Assembly (NCBI GenBank): GCA_051295955.1 | Contig: JBPDWA010000005.1 | Location: 186,001 to 250,000, forward strand | Direction of reading: 5' to 3' | DNA length: 64,000 nt | Source of the DNA: Enterococcus faecalis_A | GTDB lineage: Bacteria; Bacillota; Bacilli; Lactobacillales; Enterococcaceae | Shown: positions 35,003 to 43,836 of the stretch, in pieces | Layout: each line of letters opens with the position of its first letter | Position numbering within the stretch: the stretch's first letter is position 1 | The notes under the pieces: generated by a model | The model's database searches: none | Seen by the model: the letters and a program-made list of their open reading frames with translations, nothing else | What the model was told of the DNA's origin: nothing | Program-made: the position numbers and the translations under genes

Positions 35003-36646
35003 CTATGCAATGTAGGTCCACTTAAAGTCATACTTTGCGCCCGTAGAATGGAACAGAATGTTTTTTACTTTCTCTGAACGTAAACGAGCTTCTCCTTGTT
35101 GATACAAAGGAATGGCGCCCATCTTATCGATAAAAATCCTTTCAGCAGTCAACAAATCATGCCAACGAACATTTGGATTATTGGTGTGAATCGTCTCTGC
35201 ATTTTTAACGGCTGTATCGTAGTCTTGGTCGCTAAAGCCGCCTCGATTGTAGGGGTTGTTACTGGTAAATAAAGATAAAATGCTGCTAGGATCCGCATAG
35301 TCGGCTGACCAGCCGGCAGCCGCTATTTGAAAATCGCCTTTATTTGAACGATCTAGGCGCACGGCAAATGGAACAGGTGTAATTTCAACTTCTAATCCCT
35401 TAAGCGTATCCGCCAGTTCGGCTTGTAGGAATTCAGCCATTTTTTTTGAATTATCGGTATCATCTACTAACAAATTGATCTTTAATGTTTTAATCCCCAG
35501 TTCTGTTTGGGCTTGTTGCCAATAATTTTGGGCTTGCTTAGGATCGTAAAACAACCCGTTGTCGGTTTCTTCAACAAAATCTTGATGTGTCTCAGGATCA
35601 AAAGCTAAATCAGCTGTTACTAAGCCTTTCGCCACTGTCGAACCATTCATTTCTATTTTGTCAACAAGTGTCTTACGATCTATGGCAAAAGAAATGGCTT
35701 TACGTAAATTCTCATTTTTGTATGGAGAATTGGGTGATTTTTGATTTAATTCTAAATAAAACACCGAAGCGAATTGTTGAATAATAAAATTCGGATCATT
35801 TTTTAACTCTTGTGCTAAATCACCGGATAAATAAGTGTCATCTGCTTGACCCTTTTCAAAAAGATTTAAGGCCGTATTGGCATCTTTCACTACGTCAATC
35901 TTAATTTTTTTCAGTTTGACAGTCTTGTGATCCCAATACGTCGGATTTTTCTTCAAATTCCAATTAGTGTCAATGCCCGGACCATCAAAATCACTTAAAA
36001 CGAAGGGACCATTATAGACAGCACGTTGATCAGTTTTGGCGTAATTGGTTTTGTATTTATCCACGATATCTTGTCGCTGTGGAAAATATGCCGGCAAAGC
36101 CAACAAGTAGTTAAAATACGGTGTTGCTTTTTCCAAAGTAATTTCCAGTTCAAAATCGTTCAATGCCCGAATGCCTAAAGTCGATTTATCCATTTTACCA
36201 TTCATAATAGCCTGTGCATGTTTAACAGGTCGGAACATATACGCTTGATTAGATGATGTTTTAGGGTCAACGGTTCGTTGCCAACCATAGACATAATCTT
36301 TGGCTTTTACCGGGACACCATCTGACCACTTTGATTCTTTTCGTAGTTTGACCTTGTAAACACGTCCATCTGCGCTAATTGTAGCTGCCTCTACTGCTCC
36401 GGCAGGCTGAAGAACATTATTTTGATCTAAACGGTAGATTCCTTCGTAAATATTGTTAAGTGTGATAAAACTCACTTCATCGGTCGCTAAAGATATATCA
36501 GCAGTTGGCAATTCTTGCCGCTCAATAAAAGTGAAAATTTGTTTGTCCTGCTTGGCATTTGCTGTTTTAACTGGTTTCTGGCAGCCGGAAATAAGTGATC
36601 CGACAACGACTAAACAACCGATAACCAGTATTTTTTGTAGTTTCAA
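35003..36646 (-). CDS. Oligopeptide ABC transporter substrate-binding lipoprotein (OppA-like)
   Basis: The family 5 extracellular solute-binding protein (about 547 residues) starts at TTG 36646, which has AGGAGGGAG upstream; the longer open frame adds 19 residues without support. The signal sequence ends in the lipobox LISGC, so it is lipid-anchored. Typical motifs are VKLRKESKWSDGVPVKAKDYVYGWQR, KNPTYWDHKTVKLKKI, and the C-terminal AAGWSADYADPSSILSLF. No oppBCDF genes are adjacent, so it is an orphan receptor that probably works with a permease elsewhere. Paralogues in enterococci bind peptide pheromones or nutrient peptides; the ligand here is unknown. Confidence 0.93.
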   Translation of the reverse strand: MKLQKILVIGCLVVVGSLISGCQKPVKTANAKQDKQIFTFIERQELPTADISLATDEVSFITLNNIYEGIYRLDQNNVLQPAGAVEAATISADGRVYKVKLRKESKWSDGVPVKAKDYVYGWQRTVDPKTSSNQAYMFRPVKHAQAIMNGKMDKSTLGIRALNDFELEITLEKATPYFNYLLALPAYFPQRQDIVDKYKTNYAKTDQRAVYNGPFVLSDFDGPGIDTNWNLKKNPTYWDHKTVKLKKIKIDVVKDANTALNLFEKGQADDTYLSGDLAQELKNDPNFIIQQFASVFYLELNQKSPNSPYKNENLRKAISFAIDRKTLVDKIEMNGSTVAKGLVTADLAFDPETHQDFVEETDNGLFYDPKQAQNYWQQAQTELGIKTLKINLLVDDTDNSKKMAEFLQAELADTLKGLEVEITPVPFAVRLDRSNKGDFQIAAAGWSADYADPSSILSLFTSNNPYNRGGFSDQDYDTAVKNAETIHTNNPNVRWHDLLTAERIFIDKMGAIPLYQQGEARLRSEKVKNILFHSTGAKYDFKWTYIA

Positions 36647-37690
36647 CAGATCTCCCTCCTTCTCCCGCTCGTGTTTAAAATATAGCAAATTTATATTTAT
36701 CAAGCAACGATAATTTTTTTAAACTAATAATAAAAACAATAAGCTTTTACAGACTCCTCAGTGATTTTTCATATAGGTCAGTAAGTTCTCATCATTGATT
36801 GGTTTGTATAACCAAGTTTTTAAAATAAGGAACGCTCTTATTTGAATCCCTAGTTTCCAGACTATAACAACTCTATTTTGAAACGTTTTCGAAAACATTC
36901 GCTATGTCTGTTTCCTTAAAATCCCCCGCAGCAAGCACCCAGCTTACTCAAAAAACTTTATAAACTGTAGTGTAACTTCTTGATAAGAGCTAACAAATTC
37001 TTCAAATGAAGCATAACAGTTGGCTTCCATAAAATATGCATGAATTGAGCCGTACCATAGCAAATAGTTACATTAAAGCGTTAAATGACGTCCATTTCGT
37101 GCAAATGGGCAATTCTTTTATCACTCGCTGCCTGGTTATATGAATTGCAGTGTCAATTTCCTTGTTTGACAACTTACTATTTGAATGCAAATATCCATCA
37201 ATGCTATCCATATCTCTTCTTTTCGCAGTAAAATCAAAAGCCCCACAACCTTTTCATCCAATTACTTCCGCTAATAAAAACATCCTATACAATTAACTAT
37301 AGCAAATACTGATGAAAAAAGGAGACTTTTTTGAAATAAGCTTGCCTGGTCACTGATGGATAATATGATTATTTTTATTATGGAAAAAAACCTTTATATC
37401 AGCCACAGCTAGCATTAATGTAAATTAGCCGCTCAGACAAATAGTTTCATGCGCACCAGCTGCCCATCATTTATAGCCAGCATGGTAAAGCCAGCGCAAC
37501 TGCCAACTTCTTTCAAAGGGAAGCTTATGGTGGACAGCTTCATTACTAAACGACACAGCACAATCACCATAAAAAACTAATTGCCTACTCGTTAATCTAT
37601 TAGTGAATGTTGAGGATAGCTTTAATTCAGATAGGCATAGAAGAAGAAACAGTCAGAAACAAGTTTGTTTCTGACCGTTTGTTTGATTTT
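36647..37690. other. 1044 bp stretch without a confident gene between the lipoprotein gene and rny
   Basis: This is the longest spacer of the window. It holds a perfect palindrome GTTTTCGAAAAC (36885-36896), about 240 bp upstream of the lipoprotein start. A 47-codon minus-strand open frame lies at 37068-37211 (MDSIDGYLHSNSKLSNKEID...) with only a weak ribosome site, and short open pieces in other frames lie just upstream of it, which could be the remains of a decayed gene. The rny terminator is at its right end. None of the open frames could be matched to a family. Confidence 0.4.
37651..37676 (-). terminator. Terminator after rny
   Basis: The arms AGTCAGAAACAAG and TTTGTTTCTGACC form an 11-12 bp stem with a very short loop, 15 bp past the rny stop. 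The minus-strand tail is TGTTTCTTCTT. Confidence 0.65.
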
Positions 37691-39247
37691 TCATTTTGCG
37701 TAATCAACGGCACGCGTTTCTCGAATTACCGTCACTTTGATATGGCCTGGATAGTCCAAATCATCCTCAATCTTCTTACGTATGTCTCGGACTAAGCGAA
37801 CAGCATCTAAATCAGAAATTTCTTCCGGTTTAACCATCACACGTACTTCACGCCCAGCTTGAACTGCAAAACTGGAATCTACACCAGCGAAGCCGTTAGA
37901 GATGTTTTCCAAATTCTCAAGACGACGAATGTAATTTTCTAATGATTCGCTACGAGCACCTGGACGAGCGGCTGACAAAGCATCGGCTGCTGCTACCAGT
38001 ACGGAAATCACAGAGGTTGCTTCAACATCGCCATGGTGCGAAGCAATCGCATTAATGACGGTTGCATTTTCCTTATACTTGGCTGCAAGCTCGGCACCAA
38101 TTTCCACGTGAGAACCTTCAATTTCATGATCCAAGGCTTTCCCGATGTCATGCAGTAAGCCAGCACGTTTTGCTAATTGAATATCTTCGCCTAGTTCTGC
38201 TGCCAATACGCCGGCTAATTTAGCGACTTCAATGGAGTGATTTAAAACATTTTGACCGTAACTGGTACGGAAACGTAAACGTCCCAAAATCTTAATTAGA
38301 TCTGGATGTAAGGTATGCGCACCAACTTCAAAAGCAGCTTGCTCACCGTATTCACGAATGCGTTCATCCATTTCTTTGCGAGATTTTTCGACCATTTCTT
38401 CAATTCGAGCCGGGTGAATCCGACCGTCTTGAATTAATTTTTCCAAAGTCATCCGAGCAATTTCTCTTCTGATTGGATCAAAGCCCGATAAGACGACTGC
38501 TTCTGGCGTGTCATCGATAATTAAATCAATACCTGTCAGCGTTTCTAACGTCCGAATATTACGACCTTCACGGCCAATGATACGACCTTTCATTTCATCG
38601 TTAGGCAAGGTCACCACAGAAACGGTTGTTTCAGAAACGGAATCAGCAGCACAACGTTGAATCGCCAACGATAGCAAGTTTTTCGCTTTGCGATCTGATT
38701 CTTCTTTAGCTCGCTGTTCTGATTCTTTGACCATTAGTGTTAGTTCATGATTCAACTCTTCTTCCGTTGATTTCATGATAATATCTTTTGCTTCTTCTTT
38801 AGACAGCGAAGCAATCCGTTCTAACTCTTGATGTTGCTTTTCGATCAAGCTTTCTACTTCTGTTTCTCGCTCATCAATTAATTGCTGTCTAGCACCAAGT
38901 TTCTCTTCTTTTTCTTCCAGTGAGCTTTCACGTTTTTCAAGAGAATCATCTTTGCGATCCAAAGTCTGTTCTCTTTGAAGTAAACGATTTTCTTGAGATT
39001 TAAGTTCTAGTTTGCTTTCTTTCAACTCACTTTCAATTTCTGAACGATACTTCTGGTTCTCTTCCTTAGCTTCTAGCAATGCTTCTTTTTTCAACGTCTC
39101 TGCTTCTTTTCTTGCACTTGCAAGAATGCCAGCCGCTGAATATTTTGCACCATCTATTGCTTTTTCATGACGTGTTTTAGCCACAATAAAGCCTAAAACA
39201 AGACCGACAATCAAACCGACGATAGCGAGGAGTATATTTAAAACCAT
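37691..39247 (-). CDS. rny: Ribonuclease Y
   Basis: RNase Y starts bulk mRNA decay in many Firmicutes. The 518-residue protein has an N-terminal membrane helix (NILLAIVGLIVGLVLGFIVA), a long charged coiled coil (about residues 30-200), a KH domain (MKGRIIGREGRNIRTLE) and an HD domain with HDIGKALDHEIEGSHVEIG and ASHHGD. Length and domain order are those of the family. ATG 39247 follows GGAGGTGG. The nearby ymcA and ymdB genes encode known functional partners in Bacillus. Confidence 0.98.
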   Translation of the reverse strand: MVLNILLAIVGLIVGLVLGFIVAKTRHEKAIDGAKYSAAGILASARKEAETLKKEALLEAKEENQKYRSEIESELKESKLELKSQENRLLQREQTLDRKDDSLEKRESSLEEKEEKLGARQQLIDERETEVESLIEKQHQELERIASLSKEEAKDIIMKSTEEELNHELTLMVKESEQRAKEESDRKAKNLLSLAIQRCAADSVSETTVSVVTLPNDEMKGRIIGREGRNIRTLETLTGIDLIIDDTPEAVVLSGFDPIRREIARMTLEKLIQDGRIHPARIEEMVEKSRKEMDERIREYGEQAAFEVGAHTLHPDLIKILGRLRFRTSYGQNVLNHSIEVAKLAGVLAAELGEDIQLAKRAGLLHDIGKALDHEIEGSHVEIGAELAAKYKENATVINAIASHHGDVEATSVISVLVAAADALSAARPGARSESLENYIRRLENLENISNGFAGVDSSFAVQAGREVRVMVKPEEISDLDAVRLVRDIRKKIEDDLDYPGHIKVTVIRETRAVDYAK

Positions 39248-39644
39248 GTTTCCACCTCCGTACTATCTTTTTACAATACCTATTTTGTAGTTTTTTGATA
39301 AACTAAAATCAATTATCAATATGCCTACTTGCATATTTTGTGTTTGCACACAATCTTATTCTAATGTTTGTCTTCTAAGGTGTCAACTTAAAAAAAGTGG
39401 TTCCTAAGGAAAGGTTTTCATAATAGAACTAGTGGTTGCTACTTATCCCTTAAAATGACCAACGTTCATCTGACAGAGCTTTTTCATTTAAATCCGAGAC
39501 AAACTTTTTATTGCTGCTAACAGTCACTGCTGCTAGAAGAATTTATGGTTAGAGATACTACAAAAAAACACGCTACTTTCATCACGTAGCGTGTTAGTCT
39601 TTCATTTTATTGATAGAAACTCATCCTCTTCTGTTGAGCCATAG
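39248..39644. other. 397 bp intergenic stretch between recA and rny
   Basis: It contains the recA terminator at 39561-39596 and the presumed rny promoter. Nothing else is recognised. Confidence 0.5.
39561..39596 (-). terminator. Strong terminator after recA
   Basis: The perfect 10 bp arms AACACGCTAC (39568-39577) and GTAGCGTGTT (39587-39596) are followed on the minus strand by seven T. Confidence 0.9.
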
Positions 39645-40697
39645 TTACTCATCTAAAGGCAGTTCCTCTTGTCCTTCCATGTCATTTGAATCAGTTGTAA
39701 TCGAACCGTCACCGATTCCATACGCTTCACGAACACGTTGAGAAACTTCTGCCATCATCTCTGGATGTTCAGTCATATAAACTTTTACGTTTTCACGGCC
39801 TTGGCCAATTCGTTCTTCTTTGTAGCCATACCATGCACCGCTTTTATCGATGATATCTTTTTCGACAGCCATATCCAGCAATTCCCCTTCTTGAGAAATC
39901 CCTTGGCCGTACATGATATCAACTTCTGCTACTTTAAATGGCGGCGCTACTTTGTTTTTAACTACTTTGATCTTCGTACGGTTACCAACAATGTCTGTTC
40001 CTTGCTTCAATTGTTCCGCACGACGCACTTCTAAACGAACCGTTGCGTAGAACTTCAACGCACGCCCACCAGGAGTTGTTTCAGGATTTCCGAACATAAC
40101 ACCGACTTTTTCACGGATTTGGTTAATGAAGATGGCAATTGTTTTTGTCTTATTAATAGAGCCTGAAAGCTTACGCAAGGCTTGTGACATTAGACGAGCT
40201 TGCAAACCAACGTGGCTAGCACCCATTTCACCATCAATTTCAGCACGCGGCACTAAAGCTGCTACTGAGTCAATCACGACAATATCAATAGCACCACTGG
40301 ATACTAATGCATCAGCAATTTCAAGTCCTTGTTCACCAGTATCTGGTTGTGATAATAGTAATTCATCAATATTTACGCCTAATTTCTCAGCGTATTGAGG
40401 ATCTAAGGCATGCTCAGCATCAATAAAGGCTGCTGTTCCGCCTTGGCGTTGTACTTCTGCGATCGCATGGAGGGCAACCGTTGTCTTCCCGGAACTTTCT
40501 GGACCGTAGACTTCAATAATTCTGCCGCGAGGATAACCTCCTACGCCTAAAGCAACGTCCAACGCTAAAGAACCACTTGGAATCGTTGAAACTTTTTGAT
40601 CGGCTTTTTCGCCTAATTTCATAATAGAACCTTTACCAAAGCTTTTCTCAATTTTTTTCAATGCGGCATCTAAAGCCACTTTACGATCATCTGCCAA
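39645..40697 (-). CDS. recA: Recombinase RecA
   Basis: The 350-residue strand-exchange ATPase has Walker A GPESSGKTT at about residues 66-74, VVIDSVAALVPRAEIDGEMG (Walker B and loop L1), the conserved NQIREKVGVMFGNPETTPGG (loop L2), and an acidic C-terminus DSNDMEGQEELPLDE. ATG 40697 follows AGGAGGATT. It is preceded by a good promoter and a LexA-type box, and lies behind cinA as usual in Firmicutes. Confidence 0.99.
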   Translation of the reverse strand: MADDRKVALDAALKKIEKSFGKGSIMKLGEKADQKVSTIPSGSLALDVALGVGGYPRGRIIEVYGPESSGKTTVALHAIAEVQRQGGTAAFIDAEHALDPQYAEKLGVNIDELLLSQPDTGEQGLEIADALVSSGAIDIVVIDSVAALVPRAEIDGEMGASHVGLQARLMSQALRKLSGSINKTKTIAIFINQIREKVGVMFGNPETTPGGRALKFYATVRLEVRRAEQLKQGTDIVGNRTKIKVVKNKVAPPFKVAEVDIMYGQGISQEGELLDMAVEKDIIDKSGAWYGYKEERIGQGRENVKVYMTEHPEMMAEVSQRVREAYGIGDGSITTDSNDMEGQEELPLDE

Positions 40698-40751
40698 TGA
40701 GTAATCCTCCTTTTATTATAAAAACATAAAGTCTTTGCTCTCAATATATAC

Positions 40752-40780
40752 ATCATAGCTTGTTTTCACCGAAAAAGCAA
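40752..40780 (-). promoter_or_regulatory. Promoter of recA
   Basis: On the minus strand TTGCTT (40780-40775) and TATGAT (40757-40752) are spaced 17 bp apart, about 55 bp before the recA ATG. Confidence 0.8.
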
Positions 40781-40788
40781 GAGAAAAC

Positions 40789-40802
40789 CGAACAAACATT
40801 CG
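40789..40802 (-). promoter_or_regulatory. LexA (DinR)-type SOS box upstream of recA
   Basis: CGAATGTTTGTTCG on the minus strand fits the Gram-positive SOS box GAAC-N4-GTTC with one mismatch. It lies just upstream of the -35 of the recA promoter, 92 bp before the ATG, where LexA would repress recA until DNA damage. Confidence 0.75.
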
Positions 40803-40807
40803 CATGT

Positions 40808-42052
40808 TTAATTTTTATTAAGAATTGATCGTCGCAATAGATCTAGCCCCTGCATAACCGCTTTGCTTCGCACAAAATTGCGCGTGCGATTGAAGTGAAA
40901 ACAGAATGCTCGTGGTGTTTGGCCTGTCTCGGCTAAACCAATCCAAACGGTTCCGGTGCTTTGTCCTTCGATTGATTCTTCAGCAACGCCGGTAAAAGAT
41001 AACGCATAATCAGTTCCTGCCAGTTTTCTCGCCTGTTCAGCCATCGCCAAGGCACACTCTTGGCTAACCGTTCCATGCTTTTCCAGCAATTCAGCTGGAA
41101 TTTGTAAAAATTGATGCTTCGTCTCTAATGAATAAGTGACAAAACCTCCTTTAAAAACCGCTGAAACACCGGAAATTTCTCCTAATGTGCTTTGAAATAA
41201 ACCAGCCGTTAAGCTTTCAGCTGCAGTTACAGTCTTATTCTGGGCTTTCAACAAATCAACAGTTACTTTCGCTAAACTATTGTCGTCTCCATAACCATAA
41301 AAGTAATTACCGACTTTTTCCAATATTTTTGCTTCTGTTTCTGCCAATAACTTCTCTCCTTCTGCTTGATCTGTTGTTTTAACGGTTAAGCGCAGTGTCA
41401 CTTCATTGGTTTTGGCATAAGGTGCAATTGTGGGATTTGTCTGCTGGTCAATCAGCTCTTTTAGTTTGGTTACCAACTGTGATTCACCAATACCGTAAAA
41501 ACGTAAAACGACTGAGATGAGTTGATCTGCTTGCGGAAAAAGCTCTAACAGTAACGGGCGAGCATGCTGTTGAAACATAGGCATCATCTCATTAGGCGGC
41601 CCAGGCAATAATAGATAACTCGTACCTGCGTCTTCGACTAAGGTGCCAATCGCTAACCCGGTAGGATTAGGTAGCACACGACTCCCTTCAATCGTCAGCG
41701 CCTGCTGTAAATTATTTTCTGTCATAGTATATTCTGAAGTTGAAAAATATTGTTCCAACTTCGCTAAGCCATCCGGGTCCGTAACTAAAGGTCGTCGCAC
41801 ATGTGTCGCTACTACACTGGTCGTAATATCATCATCAGTCGGTCCTAAGCCGCCGCACAAAACCACTAAGTCGCTTCGTTTCTGTGCTTGCTGCAGTAAA
41901 TTGGTTAAACGTTGGGGATTATCCCCTACCACCGTATGATAATAAACGTCAATTCCTAACGCTGCTAATTCTTCTGATAGAAATGTTGCATTGGTATTCA
42001 CCACTTGACCTAATAATAATTCTGTTCCTACTGCAATAATTTCCGCTTTCAT
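40808..42052 (-). CDS. cinA: CinA family protein (competence/damage-inducible, NMN deamidase-type)
   Basis: The 414-residue two-domain protein has an N-terminal MoaB/MogA-like domain (MKAEIIAVGTELLLGQVVNTNATFLSEEL, CGGLGPTDDDIT) and a C-terminal CinA domain (AAESLTAGLFQSTLGEISGVSAVFKGGFVTYS), which in homologues has pyridine-nucleotide (NMN) deamidase activity. It is linked to recA and, in streptococci, to competence. It starts at ATG 42052 with GAGGAATACT upstream. The upstream neighbour pgsA of the Bacillus order is missing. Confidence 0.95.
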   Translation of the reverse strand: MKAEIIAVGTELLLGQVVNTNATFLSEELAALGIDVYYHTVVGDNPQRLTNLLQQAQKRSDLVVLCGGLGPTDDDITTSVVATHVRRPLVTDPDGLAKLEQYFSTSEYTMTENNLQQALTIEGSRVLPNPTGLAIGTLVEDAGTSYLLLPGPPNEMMPMFQQHARPLLLELFPQADQLISVVLRFYGIGESQLVTKLKELIDQQTNPTIAPYAKTNEVTLRLTVKTTDQAEGEKLLAETEAKILEKVGNYFYGYGDDNSLAKVTVDLLKAQNKTVTAAESLTAGLFQSTLGEISGVSAVFKGGFVTYSLETKHQFLQIPAELLEKHGTVSQECALAMAEQARKLAGTDYALSFTGVAEESIEGQSTGTVWIGLAETGQTPRAFCFHFNRTRNFVRSKAVMQGLDLLRRSILNKN

Positions 42053-42262
42053 AGTATTCCTCTTCTCTAACTAAGATACGCTGTTTATTTTCTTTTTCAT
42101 TTTACCATAAGATTTTTTTACCAAAGATCGGAGCGCTCACAAATTTCGTTTTATAAAATAAAAAATATAGACTAGCATAGTAATATATATTACTCAAAAA
42201 ATCGTATATTTATTTCTAAAATTATGTATAATTATAATAGATTTAGAAAAAGGAGGAGAAAA

Positions 42263-43459
42263 ATGGGATCTTTTTTACTATTATTGGGATTATTAGGCGT
42301 TGTCTTTAGTAGTGTATTGTTAATTAAAGCTTTTTTTGGAAAAAAGCCTAAGAAAAAATATGGAGTTTGGCTAGCTGGCGGGTTTATTGTTATGCTTGCT
42401 GGAGGGGCACTGATTCCGAGCCCTCAATTACATTTAGAGGCAAGCACTTTTGATACAAATACTCAAGGTGTGGCCATCATTAAAGGAGAAACGGATAAAA
42501 ACAGCAAGATCACCATTGATGGCAAAGATGTACCTGTAAAGGGCAATCATTTTTCATATAAGTATACTTTGAAAAAAGGAAAACAGAAGAAACTAAAGAT
42601 TGTTGCTGTAAATAAAGAGAAAATAGAACGTTACAAGACAGTCACTGTTAAGCCGACCAAAGCTTTCATTGCTTCTTTAGATACCAAAGCAAAAAAACAG
42701 TTAACTAAAGTAGATAACGCATTAAAAACAGCGGAAAAAACACCTACACAAGTCAACTATGATGAAGCAGCCACATTGGTCGCTTCTTTAAGTAAAGAAT
42801 ACAACCAATACACGAAACGATTAAAAACGATCAAAAAGCATATTCCTATTTATGAAGCATTAGTACAAGCGGAAAAAACTAAAAGCAAAACAGATTATAA
42901 GCAAGCTGCAACGCTAGTGGCTCAAGCTAACTTAAACAAAAAAAATTGGAAAAAACGTTTAGCTACCGTCGAACAGGCCATTGAGCAAAAAGAACAACAA
43001 GAGCAGCTAACCGCCGCTGCAACTGCTGCTGTGGTAAAAGCAGAACAAGAGCCAACGAATGAAACTTTATATAATGAGGCGGTTACTAAAGTTAATAGCC
43101 TACCAGACACAAATAAATCTTTAGCAGAACGAATTGGTCGTGTGAAAGAACAACTGGAAACTCACAAAGCTCAGCAAGTGGCCGAAGCAGCCAAAAAAGC
43201 AGAAGCCGAACAACAGGCGCAAGCAGCTAAAAAACAAGTGGAAGAGGAAAAACGTGCACAAGCCGAAGCGGCTCAACAAGCAGAAGCAGCTAGACAAGCA
43301 GCGCCAGCAGCAGAACCGACAACAGGTGAAACCCTATTAGCCACAAGAAGCGGTTCGAAATATCATCTTCGTGAATGTGGTAACGGTGATTATTACCCTA
43401 CTACACAAGAAGAAATTAATAGAAGACATTTAGACCCCTGCCAAAAATGTTTTCCATAA
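42263..43459 (+). CDS. Membrane-anchored protein with C-terminal Cys/His module, function unknown
   Basis: From ATG 42263 (AGGAGGAG upstream) it is 398 residues. Two hydrophobic segments (LLLLGLLGVVFSSVLLIKAF and WLAGGFIVMLAGGALI) flank a basic loop KKPKKKYG, so the rest is probably outside the cell. A small beta domain (about residues 60-130) and three helical repeats follow, two of them clearly alike (AATLVASLSKEYNQ / AATLVAQANLNKKN, each after a PTQVNYDE- or KTDYKQ-type turn), then an Ala/Gln/Glu-rich coiled coil (about 290-340). The C-terminal module SGSKYHLRECGNGDYY...HLDPCQKCFP has C-x(n)-CxxC and His like the metal module at the end of some secreted nucleases. No catalytic domain is visible. 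Confidence 0.75.
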   Translation: MGSFLLLLGLLGVVFSSVLLIKAFFGKKPKKKYGVWLAGGFIVMLAGGALIPSPQLHLEASTFDTNTQGVAIIKGETDKNSKITIDGKDVPVKGNHFSYKYTLKKGKQKKLKIVAVNKEKIERYKTVTVKPTKAFIASLDTKAKKQLTKVDNALKTAEKTPTQVNYDEAATLVASLSKEYNQYTKRLKTIKKHIPIYEALVQAEKTKSKTDYKQAATLVAQANLNKKNWKKRLATVEQAIEQKEQQEQLTAAATAAVVKAEQEPTNETLYNEAVTKVNSLPDTNKSLAERIGRVKEQLETHKAQQVAEAAKKAEAEQQAQAAKKQVEEEKRAQAEAAQQAEAARQAAPAAEPTTGETLLATRSGSKYHLRECGNGDYYPTTQEEINRRHLDPCQKCFP

Positions 43460-43514
43460 TCAAGTAGTTCAATACCGAGAATAAGGCTCAATCTTGTAAT
43501 TACTTTCGTTATTT

Positions 43515-43558
43515 AATCAAGCAGCTGAAACAGGACTGTACAGCTGCTTGATTTTTTA
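43515..43558 (+). terminator. Rho-independent terminator after the Cys/His-module gene
   Basis: The perfect 13 bp arms AATCAAGCAGCTG (43515-43527) and CAGCTGCTTGATT (43541-43553) are followed by a T-run. Confidence 0.9.
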
Positions 43559-43709
43559 TTTTAAAAAGTACTAAGTGAATTCATGGCTTTCTACACCTGT
43601 GGCTCCTCTTATTATTTTTACAAGCTCTTAGGACTTGGGTATTGTCTGGCTCGCTTTTCTCCTAGACTTTCTTTTTTGATGTTTTTTTCATTATGCTTCA
43701 TTTCCTTGT

Positions 43710-43723
43710 TGAAATTTTTTTCA
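43710..43723 (+). promoter_or_regulatory. Possible RpiR-type operator upstream of the PTS gene
   Basis: TGAAATTTTTTTCA has complementary ends TGAAA/TTTCA, and a further TGAAAC follows at about 43730. TGAAA arms also flank the HAD/RpiR divergent spacer (around 46997 and 47021). RpiR/MurR regulators often bind such GAAA-N-TTTC repeats, and one is encoded in the cluster. Confidence 0.35.
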
Positions 43724-43765
43724 GTTTTTTGAAACTTTTTCTTTTACTTGAGAATTCTACCGAAA

Positions 43766-43779
43766 TGTAAGCGTTCTAT
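43766..43779 (+). promoter_or_regulatory. cre-like site upstream of the PTS gene
   Basis: TGTAAGCGTTCTAT matches the cre consensus TGWAANCGNTNWCA except for the last two bases. It lies 58 bp before the PTS start. It predicts CcpA control of sugar uptake. Confidence 0.6.
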
Positions 43780-43836
43780 TGATTAAGTGTTAATTTATGT
43801 TTTTAATGATAATAGCAATTTGAAAGGAGTTCAAAA

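Larger units (their letters stand above)
43460..43836. other. 377 bp stretch with terminator and control region of the PTS operon
   Basis: It holds the terminator of the preceding gene (43515-43558), an inverted repeat TGAAA-N4-TTTCA at 43710-43723 and a cre-like site at 43766-43779. No gene was seen. Confidence 0.55.

Noticed and set aside
37068..37211. 47-codon frame as a small gene
   Set aside because: Only a weak ribosome site and no family; adjoining open pieces in other frames fit decay better, so it is mentioned only within the spacer entry.
42922..43110. Minus-strand open frame opposite the Ala/Gln-rich coiled coil
   Set aside because: It is a shadow of repetitive codons in the plus-strand gene.
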